A stretch of DNA of 64,000 bases from Lacrimispora indolis DSM 755 (lineage in GTDB: Bacteria > Bacillota > Clostridia > Lachnospirales > Lachnospiraceae). Both the position numbers and the translations under genes were made by a program. The DNA lies in assembly GCF_000526995.1 (NCBI RefSeq), contig NZ_AZUI01000001.1, positions 3,576,001-3,640,000 of the forward strand, given 5' to 3'. Of the stretch, positions 63,347 to 64,000 are shown in pieces. Every line of letters starts with the position of its first letter. Within the stretch, counting starts at the first letter, position 1. The notes beneath the pieces were generated by a model. The model searched no databases. It was not told where the DNA came from and saw only the letters and a program-made list of their open reading frames with translations.

Positions 63347-64000
63347 ATGCTGATCACAATGAAGGCTATTTTAGAACTGGCGGATGCAAAAAACATAGCA
63401 ATAGGGGCATTTAACATCACTTCCCTGGAAGGGATCCAGGCAGTGCTTGAGGTTTCTGAAGAACTGAACCAGCCTGTAATCTTACAGTTTGCCCCTGTAC
63501 ACGAGACCATCATCCCCATGTCAGTCATCGGTCCTATTATGGTCATGATGGCGGAACGGGCCACGGTGCCGGTAGCGGTGCATTTAGATCACGGGGATGA
63601 TTTAAACCTGTTAAAAAAGGCCCTGGATATGGGATTTACTTCGGTCATGTACGACGGCTCCGCCCTGTCCTTTGAGGAGAATGCGGCTAATACAAGAATT
63701 GCCGTTGAAATAGCGGACGCATATGGGGCTTCTGTAGAAGCAGAGATCGGCGCCATGGGAAGGCAGGAGTTCTCAAGCATTGGGGAAGGAGAAGAAGGAG
63801 AAGCCACGGAAGGCTGTTACACGGACCCGGAGCAGGCAGAACGGTTTGTGGAGGCTACGGGAGTTGATGCCCTGGCATGCTCCTTTGGCACGGTCCATGG
63901 ACTTTACATTACGGAACCCAAGCTGGACTTTGACCGGATCAGCCAGATACGAAACAGGATCGGGCTTCCCATTGTCATGCACGGAGGCTCCGGTGTCAGT
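63347..64000 (+). CDS. Class II fructose-bisphosphate/tagatose-type aldolase (cut by window end)
   Basis: The first 218 codons of a zinc-dependent class II aldolase; no stop before the window end. Visible: AIGAFNITSLEGIQAVLE, the zinc ligand in VHLDHGDD, the SVMYDGSALSFEEN segment, EAEIGAMGRQE and the second ligand region MHGGSGVS at the end. AGGAGG precedes the ATG. With the PfkB kinase it probably degrades a ketose phosphate (fructose-, tagatose- or related). Confidence 0.9.
   Translation, partial: MLITMKAILELADAKNIAIGAFNITSLEGIQAVLEVSEELNQPVILQFAPVHETIIPMSVIGPIMVMMAERATVPVAVHLDHGDDLNLLKKALDMGFTSVMYDGSALSFEENAANTRIAVEIADAYGASVEAEIGAMGRQEFSSIGEGEEGEATEGCYTDPEQAERFVEATGVDALACSFGTVHGLYITEPKLDFDRISQIRNRIGLPIVMHGGSGVS

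Overview
The window reads as chromosome of an anaerobic, endospore-forming Firmicute, most likely a Lachnospiraceae (Clostridium cluster XIVa / Lacrimispora-like) species. This is inferred from gene content (a Csp-type subtilisin-like protein, a split transketolase, an anaerobic Glp-type dehydrogenase set, PrpR-N sigma-54 regulation), strong AGGAGG ribosome binding sites and a moderate GC content. No database search was possible, so family names rest on motifs and remembered family features.

Layout. (1) 0.4-4.4 kb: dipeptidase pepD, an OPT peptide transporter and a PqqD-like small protein. (2) 4.6-6.3 kb, minus strand: a CspC-like subtilase whose catalytic Ser is Gly. (3) 6.4-8.9 kb, minus strand: a ketopantoate-reductase-like enzyme, a lipoprotein and a LysR regulator, divergent from (4) 9.1-16.1 kb: a PotABCD-type ABC importer followed by adenine deaminase and an MTA/SAH-type deaminase, which suggests purine-type salvage. 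(5) 16.5-27.0 kb: an exopolysaccharide locus with a nucleotide-sugar dehydrogenase, a giant four-NodB-domain envelope protein whose N-terminus is the N-terminal part of an IS1182-type transposase, a PilZ-GT2 synthase resembling hyaluronan synthase, a second deacetylase-like protein and a GH18-like lipoprotein. (6) 27.1-39.5 kb: a sigma-54-controlled catabolic operon (PdxA-like, TctBAC transporter, three TIM-barrel enzymes, racemase-like protein, split transketolase, 2-hydroxyacid dehydrogenase) with its PrpR-type activator. (7) 39.7-42.6 kb: rpsO and pnp separated by a 251-nt highly structured palindromic element. (8) 42.6-46.6 kb: a FadR-type regulator and a three-gene glycerol-3-phosphate-dehydrogenase-like operon with visible operator copies. 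(9) 46.7-53.5 kb: a second FadR-type regulator divergent from a Liv-type ABC importer plus a zinc alcohol dehydrogenase. (10) 53.5-56.5 kb: a probable yybP-ykoY manganese riboswitch with an overlapping terminator in front of a P-type cation ATPase. (11) 56.5-64.0 kb: a DUF1576 membrane protein with an internal duplication, an ABC-F ATPase, a chemotaxis receptor, and a PfkB kinase with a class II aldolase that runs off the window.

The most unusual items are the transposase-domain/NodB fusion inside the polysaccharide locus, the uncharacterised sigma-54 catabolic operon with its readable promoter and upstream activator site, the rpsO-pnp palindromic element, the pseudo-protease, and the manganese riboswitch whose P1 strand is also the 5' arm of its terminator. 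I saw no rRNA, tRNA, CRISPR array, prophage or complete insertion sequence.
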